64,000 nucleotides of DNA from Paulinella micropora (taxonomy: Eukaryota > Cercozoa > Imbricatea > Euglyphida). The translations under genes were made by a program, and so were the position numbers. The notes under the pieces were generated by a model that did not search any database, was not told where the DNA came from, and saw nothing but the letters and a program-made list of their open reading frames with translations. The stretch is from the NCBI GenBank assembly GCA_009731375.1, contig BJOX01000068.1:1046854-1110853 (forward strand), written 5' to 3'. Of this stretch, positions 37,774 through 48,799 are shown in pieces; position 1 is the first letter of the stretch; every line of letters begins with the position of its first letter.

Positions 37774-40700
37774 ATGAGCTCTCAAAATAAACCCCCAAAT
37801 CATCTCGTCCACCCTAACCTCCTCCCACAATCCTTCAAACCATACCTGTCTCTCACCTCTAAAAATAACAAAAATAAAACATATAATAAGAACATAAAAA
37901 ACAACAACAATAATAACAATAAAAACAATAACAATAAAAACAACAATAACGCACACAACAATACTCACAATATATCACACCAACATCCACTCCCTCAAAG
38001 CACATTATCAAAACCTAATCACACACCTACAACTCCTACCATTCCAACCAGACATCATCATACTCACAGATAACTACATCAACCAATCAATCAGTAACAA
38101 CGCATTCCCTATCCCTACATACATAGCTAAACATCACATCGACATCTCAATATATTATAAAAGCAACATGCACATCACAATAGACGACAAACAAACCATA
38201 TCGGACTCATGCAAAACACCACTAACTCTAAGAATATATAATAATAAACTTAAAAATAAACCAATACACACAATAATAGGTATGTACAGACGCCCACTCA
38301 TAGACAAACAATTCACACACGCATTACAAAATAACATAAACAGCATACTACACAAAACACCCACAAGCACAATAACACTGGTAGGCGACATTAACTACAA
38401 CCTACTTGACAACATACATAAACCACACACAGATTTTCAAAACCTAATGATACACAACAACCTCTACACTACAATAACAAAAGCAACGAGACACGACATG
38501 GTCCACACAACATCCCACACACTCATAGACATGATAATCACCAACATTAATGCTAACATAGAATCAAACATCATAAGCCCATGCGTATCAGACCATCATC
38601 CCATATACGCAATAATACACACCCGCACAAAAAAACCAGACACAAACAACACACCCACACTCACCAAAAGCATATATGAGAAAAACAAAGACACAATCCT
38701 AGCAAACCTCAAAACACAGTTAGAATACATCACACAAGACAACACAGAAAACAGCGACACAAACCAAAAATTTAGATACATACAAACAACAATAACAAAA
38801 GTTATAGAACACTTCGAACGAAAGCCTAAACAAAGTAATAGAAGAAAGAGCTGGTGCAACCCCATAATAAAGAGGCAAATAAGAAAAAAGCACCTACTAT
38901 ATAAAAAATGGAGAGATAACTCGACAGCAGAAAACAAACAAACATACAGACTACAGAAGTACAAAGTCGACAAAATAATACACAAAGCCAAAAAAGACGA
39001 AATAATGAAGACGCTAGAAGAAAATAAAAACAACCCAAAGAAACAACACAGAAAACTCAGAGAGTTAGTACCTAACAACAAACCACCGAGAGTGTCACCA
39101 ACCACAATACAATACAACAACAAAACATACACAGACCCAATAGAAATAGCAAACGCACTCAACGATCATTACATAACAATAGGCAAAAAAACAAGCAACA
39201 GCATACCAACAATCGAACATAAACAACAACAAGAAGAGAAAGCGGAAGAAAACAAACAAACATACCCAAGCTTCAAACTACATAACACAACAGAAGACAT
39301 TGTAAACAAAACACTTAAAAACATAAACAGAGATAAAGCAGAGGACATATATAAAATAAAACCAACACTTATAAAAGACATGCATGCCTCCCTCACACCT
39401 ATACTCACCAACCTTTTCAACAAAGCCATAAACGAAAATAAATACCCAGATGCACTCAAAACAACAAAAGTAATTGAACTATACAAAGCAAGTGACACAA
39501 GCATGCCAGCCAATTACAGACCAATATCACTACTACCCATAATAGCTAAAGTGTTTGACACGATAATAAATAAACAAATAATGGACCACCTAACAAAACA
39601 TAACATAATATGACACACACAATACGCATTCCGACCTAACTCAAACACAACCATGACAATCCAAACAATAATAAACCAAATATAAAAACATAAAGACAAA
39701 GAAGAATTAGTGCTAGCATTGTATGTGGACCTCTCAAAAGCGTACGACACAGTAGAGCATTCAAAGCTACTGGACAAACTTCGGCGAAATTTTAATTTCA
39801 ACGAAGAAACAGTCCAATTCTTTGCATCCTACTTCTCGAACCGCACCCAAGAGGTCCACACACAATATGGTAAATCTTACAAACGCACCATCACACACGG
39901 CATACCACAAGGAAGCACATTATCAACTACCTTTTTCCTACTCTATATCAATGACATAATCAATATCATACAACAAGGAACAGTATATACATATGCAGAC
40001 GACACAACACTCATAATAACATCCAAAAATCCCACAGACCTATAACAAAAAACGCAAATAGAAATAACAAAATTAATAAATTACTTCCACTCTAATAACC
40101 TAGTACCGAACCCAACAAAAACAACATACACAATTTTTCACAAAACAAAACAAGATATCACAATAACAATAAACAACCACACCCTCGAGCAATGCAAACA
40201 TGCAAAACTCCTGGGAATAACACTACAACACAACCTTAAATATGATCAACACATCAATAACATAATCCGTAAACTCCAACCCACAATCAACTCATTGCTT
40301 TATGCTAAAAGATATCTAAACATAAAAACAATGAAACAATTATACTACACACACATATACCCATACCTCATACAAAACATCTCCATCTAGGGGACGCATG
40401 ACAACAAAAAGAAATACATACAACCACTCATAAAAATACATAAAAAATAATCAGAATAATCGCAAAAACACATTACCGCGCGCACACCAAACCAATACTA
40501 AACCAACTGAAACTACTTGACATCACCCACCTATATACACTCCGTGTATGCATAGAAAATCACCCATTCATTTACCCTAAAAAACACCTCAACAGACCAC
40601 TCCACAATAACACCTTTACCCCAATCAATACCATACATTCATACAAAACGCGATACTCAACTAAAAGCAGCCTCTTTGTCAATCACAAAGACCCATATCT

Positions 40701-40821
40701 CACCAAGATCTTCGCTGATCAATGGAAATCAATCCCAAAAAATATAACAGATGAAACAAAAATAAAACCATTCAAAACAGCACTAATGACATACCTACTC
40801 AAACATCAACAAACATCATAA
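37774..40821 (+). pseudogene. LINE-2a ORF2, inactivated
   Basis: Aligns throughout with the intact ORF2 of copy b. It is broken by a small deletion frameshift near 37967-37975, TGA at about 39611, TAA near 39684, TAA at about 40043, TAG near 40387, a further frameshift near 40446, and others. Recognisable pieces are the endonuclease (VGDINYNLL, SDHHPIYAII), then RT motifs YRPISLLPIIAK, LYVDLSKAYDTVEHS, GIPQGSTLST and YADDTTL. The longest remaining frame is 38168-39613. Confidence 0.85.
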
Positions 40822-40973
40822 TATCTATAAATATAAACACTCGCAAAAAAAAAAAAAAAAAAAAAAACAAAAAAAAAACGATGGAACAACAAGTTGCTCC
40901 CCTGTCTGCTACTTGAAGGAGAACTCCCCGGATCAGCCAACGTATATGGTCAACCACGCACAGCCCCAACTTC

Positions 40974-41018
40974 CTCCTCTCTCTTTCACTTTTTCTCACG
41001 AAAAAGAAAAGAGAGGGG
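40974..41018 (+). other. LINE-2a 3' UTR stem-loop
   Basis: CTCTCTTT/TTTTTC pairs with GAAAAA/AAAGAGAG around a short loop. Copy b keeps the pairing in its CTTCTTCTAGATGGAAAAG version. A stem-loop near the 3' end is what LINE RTs of this group commonly recognise. Confidence 0.55.
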
Positions 41019-41304
41019 GGGCCGCCAGACATAAACTACTACACTTTTACAATAACATATATATTCATATCATATTATAATATTATCACTACTGAATATA
41101 TCTAAACATAAATATTAATATTAATAATATTAATACTAGATATATATAATACCGAGCCGCTAAATACAAATTTAATATTTTCCTTTAATACGATCAACTG
41201 AATAACTAGGTTTCCACCTTAGATAAAGGTATAACTTACTAGCTATACTTTTCACGTGGACGTTCCCTGAGCCCGATTGTAAAATTGTTCTCTCAATAAA
41301 AGCG

Positions 41305-41404
41305 AAGAAGAAGAAGAAGAGAGAGAGAGGTAGAGAGAGAGATACAGCGAGAGAGAGAGAGGGAGAGAAGAGATCGGAGAGAGAGAAAGAGAGAGAGAGA
41401 GAGA
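41305..41404. repeat. GAA/GA microsatellite between the two LINE-2 copies
   Basis: The (GAA)n end of copy a runs into (GA)n, and copy b starts abruptly at 41405 within ORF1. This marks a 5'-truncated insertion or a tandem rearrangement at the tail. Confidence 0.7.
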
Positions 41405-41847
41405 TCATCAAATGCTTTCGAGCAAAGAGCACAAAACCCAGACGAGAGGAACCCAAACAACCACCTGCTATCATAGTGCGCTTCAGCACAAACAACATCA
41501 AAACCCACTTCAAAAAACACGACCCACTCCAACCACTCACCCACGAAACAGTAGACTGGACAGGCACACACCTCGTAGACCAAACATTCAAAATATTCAT
41601 CAACGAAAGCCTCCCACCAAACACCCTCATGCTCTTAAAACAGGCAATCAAGCTAAAGAAAGAGCTCATTGAGGCCACTGGCGCTACCATCTACGTCTGG
41701 ACCAGAGACGGCGAAGTCTTCTTCAAGGAGCAGACAAAGGAGCACAGGTTGGTAATCAAGACAGAAGAAGACATCAAAATCATCAAAGAATTACACATAC
41801 CCCACAAGCCAAACCAACAGCACAACAACACACCCATGAACATCTAA
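41405..41847 (+). pseudogene. LINE-2b ORF1 C-terminal fragment
   Basis: Encodes the C-terminal RNA-binding/FP-type part of ORF1 (IIVRFSTNNIKTHFKKHD, KIFINESLPPNT, YVWTRDGEVFFKEQ, IIK equivalent) in an open frame to TAA 41845-41847, but lacks the coiled-coil N-terminus. ATG 41476 is an in-frame possible start. Confidence 0.8.
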
Positions 41848-44800
41848 ATGAGCACCCAAAATAAACCCCCAGAGCATCTCACCCACCCTAACCTCCTCCC
41901 ACAATCCTTCAAACCATACCTGTCTCTCACTTCAAAAAATAACAAAAATAAAACATATAATAAGAACATAAAAAACAACAGCAACAATAATAATAAAAAT
42001 AACAATAACAATAAAAACAACAACACACACAACAATACAATCACAATATACCACACCAACATCCACTCCCTCAAAGCACACCATCAAGACCTAATCACAC
42101 ACCTACAACTCCTACCCTTCCAACCAGACATCATCATACTCACAGATAACTACATAACCCAACCAACCAGTAACAACGCATTTCCAATCCCTACATACAC
42201 AGCTAAACATCACATCGACATCTCAATATACTATAAAAGCAACATGCACATTACAATAGTCGATAAACAAACCATATCGGACTCATGCAAAACTCCACTA
42301 ACACTAAGAATATATAATAATAAACTTAAAAACAAACCAATACACACAATAATAGGTATGTATAGACGCCCACTCATAGACAAACAATTCATGCATGCAT
42401 TACAAAATAACATAAACAGCATACTACAGAAAACGCCTACAAGCACAATAACACTAGTAGGTGACATCAACTACAACCTACTCGACAACATACATAAACC
42501 ACACACAGACTTTCAAAACCTAATGGTACACAACAACCTCTACACAACAATAACAAAAGCAACAAGACACGACATGGTCCACACAACATCCCACACACTC
42601 ATAGACATGATAATCACCAACATCAATGCCAACATAGAATCAAACATTATAAGCCCATGCATATCAGACCACCACCCCATATACGCAATAATACACACCC
42701 GCACAAGAAAACCAGACACAGACAACACACCCAGACTTACCAAAAACATGTACGACAAAAACAAAGACGCAATCCTAGCAAACCTCAAAACACAGTTAGA
42801 ATACATCACGCAGGACAACACAGAAAGCAGCGACACAAACCAAAAGTTTAGAGACATACAAACAACAATAACAAAAGTAATAGAACACTTCGAACGAAAA
42901 CCCAAGCAATGCAATAGAAGAAAAAGCTGGTGCAGCCCCATAATAAAGAGGCAAATAAGAAAAAAGCACCTACTATATAAAAAATGGAGAGATAACCCGA
43001 CAACAGAAAACAAACAGGCATACAGGACACAGAGGTACAAAGTCGACAAAATAATACACAAAGCCAAAAAAGACGAAATAATGAAGACGCTAGAAGAAAA
43101 TAAAAACAACCCAAAAAAACAACACAGAAAACTCAGAGAATTAGTACCTAACAACAAACCACCGAGAGCGTCACCAACCACAATACAGTACAACAACAAA
43201 ACACACACAGACCCCATAGAAATAGCAAACGCACTCAACGATCACTACATAACAATAGGTAAAAAAACAAGCAACAGCATACCAACAACCGAACACAAAC
43301 AACAACAAGAAGAGAGAGCGGAAGAAAACAAACAAACACATCCAAGCTTCAAACTACATAACACAACAGAAGACATTGTAAACAAAACACTAAAAAATAT
43401 GAACAGAGATAAAGCAGAGGACATATACAAAATAAAACCAACACTTATAAAAGACATGCACGCCTTCCTCACACCTATGCTTACCAACCTCTTCAACAAA
43501 GCCATAAATGAAAATAAATACCCAGACGCACTCAAAACAACAAAAGTAATAGAACTATACAAAGCCAGCGACACAAGCATGCCAGCCAACTACAGACCGA
43601 TATCACTACTACCCATAATAGCTAAAGTATTTGACACAATAATAAATAAACAAATAATGGACCACCTAACAAAACACAACATAATATCACATACACAATA
43701 CGCATTCCGACCTAACTCAAGCACAACCATGACAGTCCAAACCATAATAAACCAAATACAAAAACATAAAGATAAAGAAGAGCTAGTACTAGCTCTTTAC
43801 GTAGACCTCTCGAAAGCATACGACACAGTAGAACATTCAAAGTTACTCGACAAACTTCGACGAAATTTTAATTTCAACGAAGGCACAGTCCAGTTCTTTG
43901 AATCCTACTTCTCAAATCGCATTCAAGAAGTCCACACACAATATGCCAAGTCCCACAAACGCACCATCACACATGGCATCCCACAAGGCAGCACATTATC
44001 CACCACCTTCTTCCTACTCTATATTAACGACATAATCAATATCATACAACAAGGAACAGTATATACATATGCAGACGACACAACACTTATAATAACGGCA
44101 AAAACTCCTACAGACTTACAACAAAAAACACAAACAGAAATAACTAAGCTAATAAACTACTTCCATTCTAATAACCTAGTACCCAACCCAACAAAAACAA
44201 CATACACAATTTTCCATAAAACAAAACAAAATATCACAATAACAATAAACAACCACACCCTCGAGCAATGCCAACACGCAAAACTCCTGGGCATAACACT
44301 ACAACATAACCTTAAATATGACCAACATATCAACAACATAATCCGTAAACTCCAACCCACAATCAACTCATTATTATATGCTAAAAAATATCTAAACACC
44401 AAAACAATGAAACAACTATACTACACACACATATATCCACACCTCATACAAAACATCTCCATCTGGGGGACGCATGACAACAAAAAGAAATATATACAAC
44501 CACTCATAAAAATACACAAAAAAATAATCAGAATAATTGCAAAAACACACTACCGCGCACATACCAAACCAATCCTAAATCAACTCAAACTACTCGACAT
44601 CACCCACCTATACACCCTCCGTGTATGCATAGAAAATCACCCATTCATTTACCCTAAAAAACACCTCAACAGACCACTCCACAATAACACATTTACACCA
44701 ATCAATACCATACATCCATACAAAACCCGATACTCAACAAAAGGCAGCCTCTTTGTTAACCACAAAGACCCATACCTCACCAAGATCTTTGCAGATCAAT

Positions 44801-44898
44801 GGAAATCAATTCCAAAACATATAACAGATGAAACAAAAATAAAGCCATTCAAAAAAGCACTAATGACATATCTACTAAAACATCAACAAACATCATAA
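41848..44898 (+). CDS. LINE-2b ORF2: endonuclease and reverse transcriptase
   Basis: Intact 1,016-codon ORF whose ATG directly follows the ORF1 stop. After an Asn/Lys-rich N-terminus (about 1-65), an APE-type endonuclease spans about 68-285: YHTNIHSLK, LVGDINYNLL and the catalytic SDHHPIYAII at about 272-282. The RT spans about 560-800 with NYRPISLLPIIAK, ALYVDLSKAYDTVEHS, GIPQGSTLSTTFFLLYIND and the catalytic YADD at 741-744. A thumb/C-terminal region follows with KYDQHINNIIRKL and SIWGTHDNKKK; no clear CCHC finger is present. The motif set is closest to the CR1/L2/jockey group. Codons are strongly A- and C-ending. Nick and reverse-transcription functions look preserved. Confidence 0.92.
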   Translation: MSTQNKPPEHLTHPNLLPQSFKPYLSLTSKNNKNKTYNKNIKNNSNNNNKNNNNNKNNNTHNNTITIYHTNIHSLKAHHQDLITHLQLLPFQPDIIILTDNYITQPTSNNAFPIPTYTAKHHIDISIYYKSNMHITIVDKQTISDSCKTPLTLRIYNNKLKNKPIHTIIGMYRRPLIDKQFMHALQNNINSILQKTPTSTITLVGDINYNLLDNIHKPHTDFQNLMVHNNLYTTITKATRHDMVHTTSHTLIDMIITNINANIESNIISPCISDHHPIYAIIHTRTRKPDTDNTPRLTKNMYDKNKDAILANLKTQLEYITQDNTESSDTNQKFRDIQTTITKVIEHFERKPKQCNRRKSWCSPIIKRQIRKKHLLYKKWRDNPTTENKQAYRTQRYKVDKIIHKAKKDEIMKTLEENKNNPKKQHRKLRELVPNNKPPRASPTTIQYNNKTHTDPIEIANALNDHYITIGKKTSNSIPTTEHKQQQEERAEENKQTHPSFKLHNTTEDIVNKTLKNMNRDKAEDIYKIKPTLIKDMHAFLTPMLTNLFNKAINENKYPDALKTTKVIELYKASDTSMPANYRPISLLPIIAKVFDTIINKQIMDHLTKHNIISHTQYAFRPNSSTTMTVQTIINQIQKHKDKEELVLALYVDLSKAYDTVEHSKLLDKLRRNFNFNEGTVQFFESYFSNRIQEVHTQYAKSHKRTITHGIPQGSTLSTTFFLLYINDIINIIQQGTVYTYADDTTLIITAKTPTDLQQKTQTEITKLINYFHSNNLVPNPTKTTYTIFHKTKQNITITINNHTLEQCQHAKLLGITLQHNLKYDQHINNIIRKLQPTINSLLYAKKYLNTKTMKQLYYTHIYPHLIQNISIWGTHDNKKKYIQPLIKIHKKIIRIIAKTHYRAHTKPILNQLKLLDITHLYTLRVCIENHPFIYPKKHLNRPLHNNTFTPINTIHPYKTRYSTKGSLFVNHKDPYLTKIFADQWKSIPKHITDETKIKPFKKALMTYLLKHQQTS

Positions 44899-44942
44899 TA
44901 TATGTAACATATGCACACGCGCGAAAAAAAAAAGAGAGAGAT

Positions 44943-45011
<69 letters not shown>

Positions 45012-45122
45012 GAACACCAAGCTTGCTCCTTTGTCTACTACCTGAAGGAGAACTCTCCGGATCAATCGACGTATATGGTCAACCACGCCCACTCTCAACT
45101 CCCCCCTCTCTCTCTCTTTCTC

Positions 45123-45164
<42 letters not shown>

Positions 45165-45177
<13 letters not shown>

Positions 45178-45210
45178 ACTTCTTCTAGATGGAAAAGAAA
45201 AGAGAGGGGG
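45165..45210 (+). other. LINE-2b 3' UTR stem-loop
   Basis: Counterpart of the copy-a hairpin: CTCTCTTTCACTTCTTCT faces GGAAAAGAAAAGAGAG. Both are followed by GGGGGGGCCGCC. The preceding CT microsatellite is expanded compared with copy a. Confidence 0.55.
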
Positions 45211-45525
45211 GGCCGCCGCACATAAACGACTACACCTTTACAATAACATATATACATAACATAACAACATAATATTAATATCACCGCACAATATATCTAA
45301 ACAGAAATATTAATTTTAATAACTATAATATAATATTAATACTGAGCAGCTGAATACTAATTTAATATCGATATCTTCCTTAATACGCTCAACTAGTACT
45401 GAATAACTAGGTTTCCACCTTAGATAAAGGTATAACTTACTAGCTATACTTTTCACGTGGACGTTCCCTGAGTCCAATTGTAAAATTGTTCTCTCGATAA
45501 AAATGAAGAAGAAGAAGAAGAGAGG

Positions 45526-46260
45526 AGAGATAGTCGAGAGTGGAGAGATAGTTGAGAGATCAGCCTGACTGCACAATGCTTCACAGCAAAAATCGAAAAC
45601 ATTGCGGGTAGCCGTGAAAAGATTCAGGCCCGCCGTGCCACCAAAAGATTATACAGTGTCATTTCCGGTGAATTTTCCAAGCATAATGACTTTCTTTACC
45701 GGGAAGGAATAAAGTTGTGATACGGCCGAAGAAAATTGCCTGGAAGATTTATTCAGGGCTCGAGTCCACCGAAAGAAACCACCACCAGGCGCAACCTACA
45801 AAAAGCCTCCAGTCTTCGCCAGCAGGAGCTGAACAAGACGAGTCGGTAGGAGCTTTTACTCTTTTGTCGTTTTGCACTTGCGTTGAAGTAAAGAATAACT
45901 ACAGCTTGTAGACCATGGACAGGGAAACCGAAGAAGAAAAAAATTTCGGAGAGGAATGATATTCATAGCGTGAGAGGCAACCAAAAGCAGAGCGAGAGGC
46001 AGGCTGAGGAAGAGACGCCTGCCATTGCTGAAGAGAGGGACAATCACACGACGACAGTGGACAGCTATTGTAAGAGAAAACCAACTGAGTCAGAAGAGTG
46101 TGGTTTAAATTTTTCCACTCTCATCATTGAACCACGCAGTGCAACCGAAGACAACCGAGCAATACACAAGTTAAACACAGGGAAAGAAGAAAAATGCAGC
46201 AACCGAGAATAAAGAGAAGTATACCAAACTATCAGACAAGAAAACTGCTCAAGAGAGCAT
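45526..46260. other. Unique region, no confident gene
   Basis: A frame open from about 45557 to 45720 encodes a charged peptide without an ATG and could be an exon or gene fragment. Another ORF lies at 45970-46212. Neither has a recognisable domain or a neighbour that supports it. Confidence 0.35.
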
Positions 46261-46505
46261 AGTCTATGGTGGGCCGATGAAAATGATAATCATCAAACAG
46301 GAGCGGAAACAAGTGGGTGGCACGGGCGCACGCCCTGCAAAGAAAATGAGGAGAAAGGAGAGATCGAGAGAAAGAGGGAGAGGGAGAGAGCGAGTGAGAG
46401 TGAGAGTGAGAAGAGAGACAGGAAGAGAGAGAAAGTGGAAGAGATCGAGAGAGAGACAGAGAGGAGGGAGAGACAGACAGAAAGAGAGGGGGGGGGGGGG
46501 GGAAG

Positions 46506-46593
<88 letters not shown>

Positions 46594-46612
46594 CGCGCGC
46601 GCNNNNNNNNNN
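46261..46612. repeat. GA-rich tract, poly-G and a 10-base gap
   Basis: Imperfect (GA)n to 46486, about 100 bases of almost pure G, GCGCGCGCGC, then N at 46603-46612. The Gly-rich and Pro-rich ORFs here are artefacts of the homopolymer. Confidence 0.9.
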
Positions 46613-46790
46613 GCCCACCGCGTTGCCAACGCGGCCCATGCTCAAACGGAGGGATGTCATTGTCCTGGATCACAAATTTTTTCATACAAATTGTGAATGT
46701 GGATTTCATGCAAATTTTGAAGGTGGATAGGCAAACGAGCAGACCAGTATAAGATTTAGGTTGGTAATATGGATAACAGATTGAACAGAG

Positions 46791-47354
46791 ATGGTGGAAA
46801 AGGTTGGACAGTTTGTCTTGTCTTTAATGTTGCTTGTACTATCTCAGGCGAAAGCAATCAAAATGGCTCTTACGTTAGAGATAACCCCCCCAGTCTTGGG
46901 TTTTGTCTTGTTGATCGCGGTCTTGGAGGCCCTGTGCAGTGCAGCCATCGGGGTTGCTTGTTATGTCTTCATCAAGAACCGTCTCGAACTGCGCCGCTGT
47001 AATCCTCGAGCATCTTCGGACCGAAGTGCGAAGGTGGACAACGCTGTGAAGAAGAAAGGTGGGAAAGTGATTTTGGTGGTGGATCCCGGCACAACTGCAA
47101 AATCTGCGGAGATGAACGACTTGGCCCTGCTTCGCGCCCAGGCTCAAACGATTGCTGATAAACCAAAAGAAGTTATGGAGGAGGACGTCAGCTACTCACC
47201 TGACTCGGGAAGTGCTCGAAGCCTCACCAATGTCGCAAATTCATCGCTGCAGCAAATTTTTAGAGGCCTGTCTATCAACCAATCCAGGCGCAGCATCAAC
47301 GTCAACCGCAGCGTTGTCTCTGAAGCAGCGGGCTCAGCAGTGGCCAAGACGTAG
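46791..47354 (+). CDS. Small membrane protein, function unknown
   Basis: ATG 46791 to TAG, 187 residues. The first 24 residues form a hydrophobic signal-like segment (VGQFVLSLMLLVLSQAKA). A second, longer hydrophobic stretch at about 34-60 (PPVLGFVLLIAVLEALCSAA...) is followed by basic residues, as in a single-pass membrane protein with a cytosolic tail. The remaining 125 residues are soluble, Ser- and Ala-rich, with no known domain. It is free of simple repeats and lies between transposons, so it may be a host gene. No intron, promoter or homologue can be identified. A chance ORF is possible but less likely given the hydrophobic pattern. Confidence 0.45.
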   Translation: MVEKVGQFVLSLMLLVLSQAKAIKMALTLEITPPVLGFVLLIAVLEALCSAAIGVACYVFIKNRLELRRCNPRASSDRSAKVDNAVKKKGGKVILVVDPGTTAKSAEMNDLALLRAQAQTIADKPKEVMEEDVSYSPDSGSARSLTNVANSSLQQIFRGLSINQSRRSINVNRSVVSEAAGSAVAKT

Positions 47355-47939
47355 GCGTCACGAGCAGTCCCGTTACGTAGATCACGAATAGCTACCCGTG
47401 GGGAATCTCAGGAAGCTAGGAGAATCAGTAGTAGTGTATGAAGATTATTACTACTCTTTTACTTCCAGTAGTAGTAGTAAGCTTAGTAGTAATGCATATT
47501 ATTAGTAGAAGGAGAAACAATCGAAGTACGTGGTTGTGGCCAGGTGCTAGCACGATACTAACTTTAGAAAGGTCTCAAACGCGATAAGCAAGGATATGTC
47601 AAACATATTAATAAATTATTTTTCATTACGATGGAATTGCTTCAAACTGTTGCGTATCGAGCAGCACAAGCAACAGTATCGTTGCAGCAAAAAAAGAAAA
47701 TGTTCATTCTTTCTTAGCGCTTACCACGGTTTGCCACTTTTGGGGATCTAAAGCCACATTTAGGAATCTGACCTAATTTCAAGTTCGCATTAATTTTAGT
47801 CTTTTGAGAGTTATACTATTAAATTAAATTAAATTAAACCAGATGGAAGCTAATTGTGTAAAAAAACAGGTCTTTACTAATAATAACTAGTAAAACTTAA
47901 AAGTTACTATCATAACTGCTGTCTCTTACATTTCCCTAT
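47355..47939. other. AT-rich spacer before element B
   Basis: Contains TAG/TAGTAG-rich stretches (47425-47500) and AATTA-type repeats (47820-47840). No gene or RNA recognised. It may hold the 3' UTR of the preceding ORF. Confidence 0.4.
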
Positions 47940-48799
47940 CAGACTGAGCACTTTAACAACCGGCTAAAAGCAATACCGTGAACATTATAATGTTTTTGAC
48001 CGATCCGTTAGATTCTCCTCTGCACGACGTTTCGACTTCACTAACTAGCTTTCGATTTCGTCTAGGAATGACTTCAAACGATTTAATAAAAATATGTATG
48101 GTGTGCACGCAGTGCACAGCCATTAGGCTCAGAAGAACTTTCCCAAATGAAAATCTCGGACTCGTGACTTGAACATCAATGACTTGAACTTGAAGCCACC
48201 TTCAAGTAGTTTGCACATTTAACTTCAAGTGTCGCCTAATAGCTACTCACAATCTACGTTCACCCAAAATCGTACTTTGCAAACCAAGTCTGCAAACCAG
48301 TAGAAATCAACGTAAATAAACCGTCGGAAGTGACCTCTCAGCTATTTACTTGTATTTCACCTACTCTTAGGAGTTAGTTAGGGCTGTTTGCAGCCATAGA
48401 GACTTTTAATAAGAGTTCGTTGTGTATTTATCCCTTGGGGTGTATCCAAACTCTCAATTCGAATTTTCCTTTCAAGTGGAAACTGCACACACGAGTTTTG
48501 TGTGCTCTGTCGACAGATCGATTTGAAAGCACCTCCTACAAGGAAGGTACTACTCAACAAACGTGGAAGATCAGAGGTTATCAAAAACACATATGTGGGA
48601 CAGATCGTTCACCTGTCTCTGCATTTTTGTGTCGTATTTCTGTTCTTCCACACTCTATGCAGTCGACCAACACAGTATGTGTTTGGTTCTTGTTTGTGTT
48701 AGGGTCACCCCCTTATCACCCAGCAAGATCATCCTCTTTGCTGCTCATCGTGCTCTACAAGTGTATCAACGCTACCTGGCCTACCCCTGGTGACGTGGA
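47940..48799 (+). repeat. Element-B LTR or leader
   Basis: Plus-oriented copy of the repeat at 1450-2521. An ORF at 48420-48926 runs through it but ends differently in the two copies and overlaps the better start at 48800, so I treat it as non-coding. Boundaries of an LTR proper (TG...CA) could not be fixed. Confidence 0.65.

Larger units (their letters stand above)
36693..41310 (+). mobile_element. LINE-2, copy a (ORF1 intact in view, ORF2 broken)
   Basis: A/C-rich, T-poor bicistronic non-LTR retrotransposon. ORF1 runs from the gap to 37773, and ORF2 starts at the next base (TAAATG). The 3' UTR from 40820 contains a conserved hairpin and ends near ATAAAA plus (GAA)n at about 41305. Highly similar to copy b, which follows head to tail. 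Confidence 0.85.
41405..45525 (+). mobile_element. LINE-2, copy b (5'-truncated, ORF2 intact)
   Basis: Starts inside ORF1 at the segment corresponding to 37334 of copy a, so about two thirds of ORF1 is missing. It retains the TAAATG junction, a complete ORF2 and the 3' UTR ending in (GAA)n at about 45505-45520. The 3' UTR carries expanded GA and CT microsatellites absent from copy a. Confidence 0.85.

Noticed and set aside
38596-39162. Hydrophobic minus-strand ORFs within LINE-2 (also at 42540-43238)
   Set aside because: Antisense of A/C-rich coding sequence gives Phe/Leu/Cys/Val-rich pseudo-membrane proteins; both copies show it because the sense strand is conserved.
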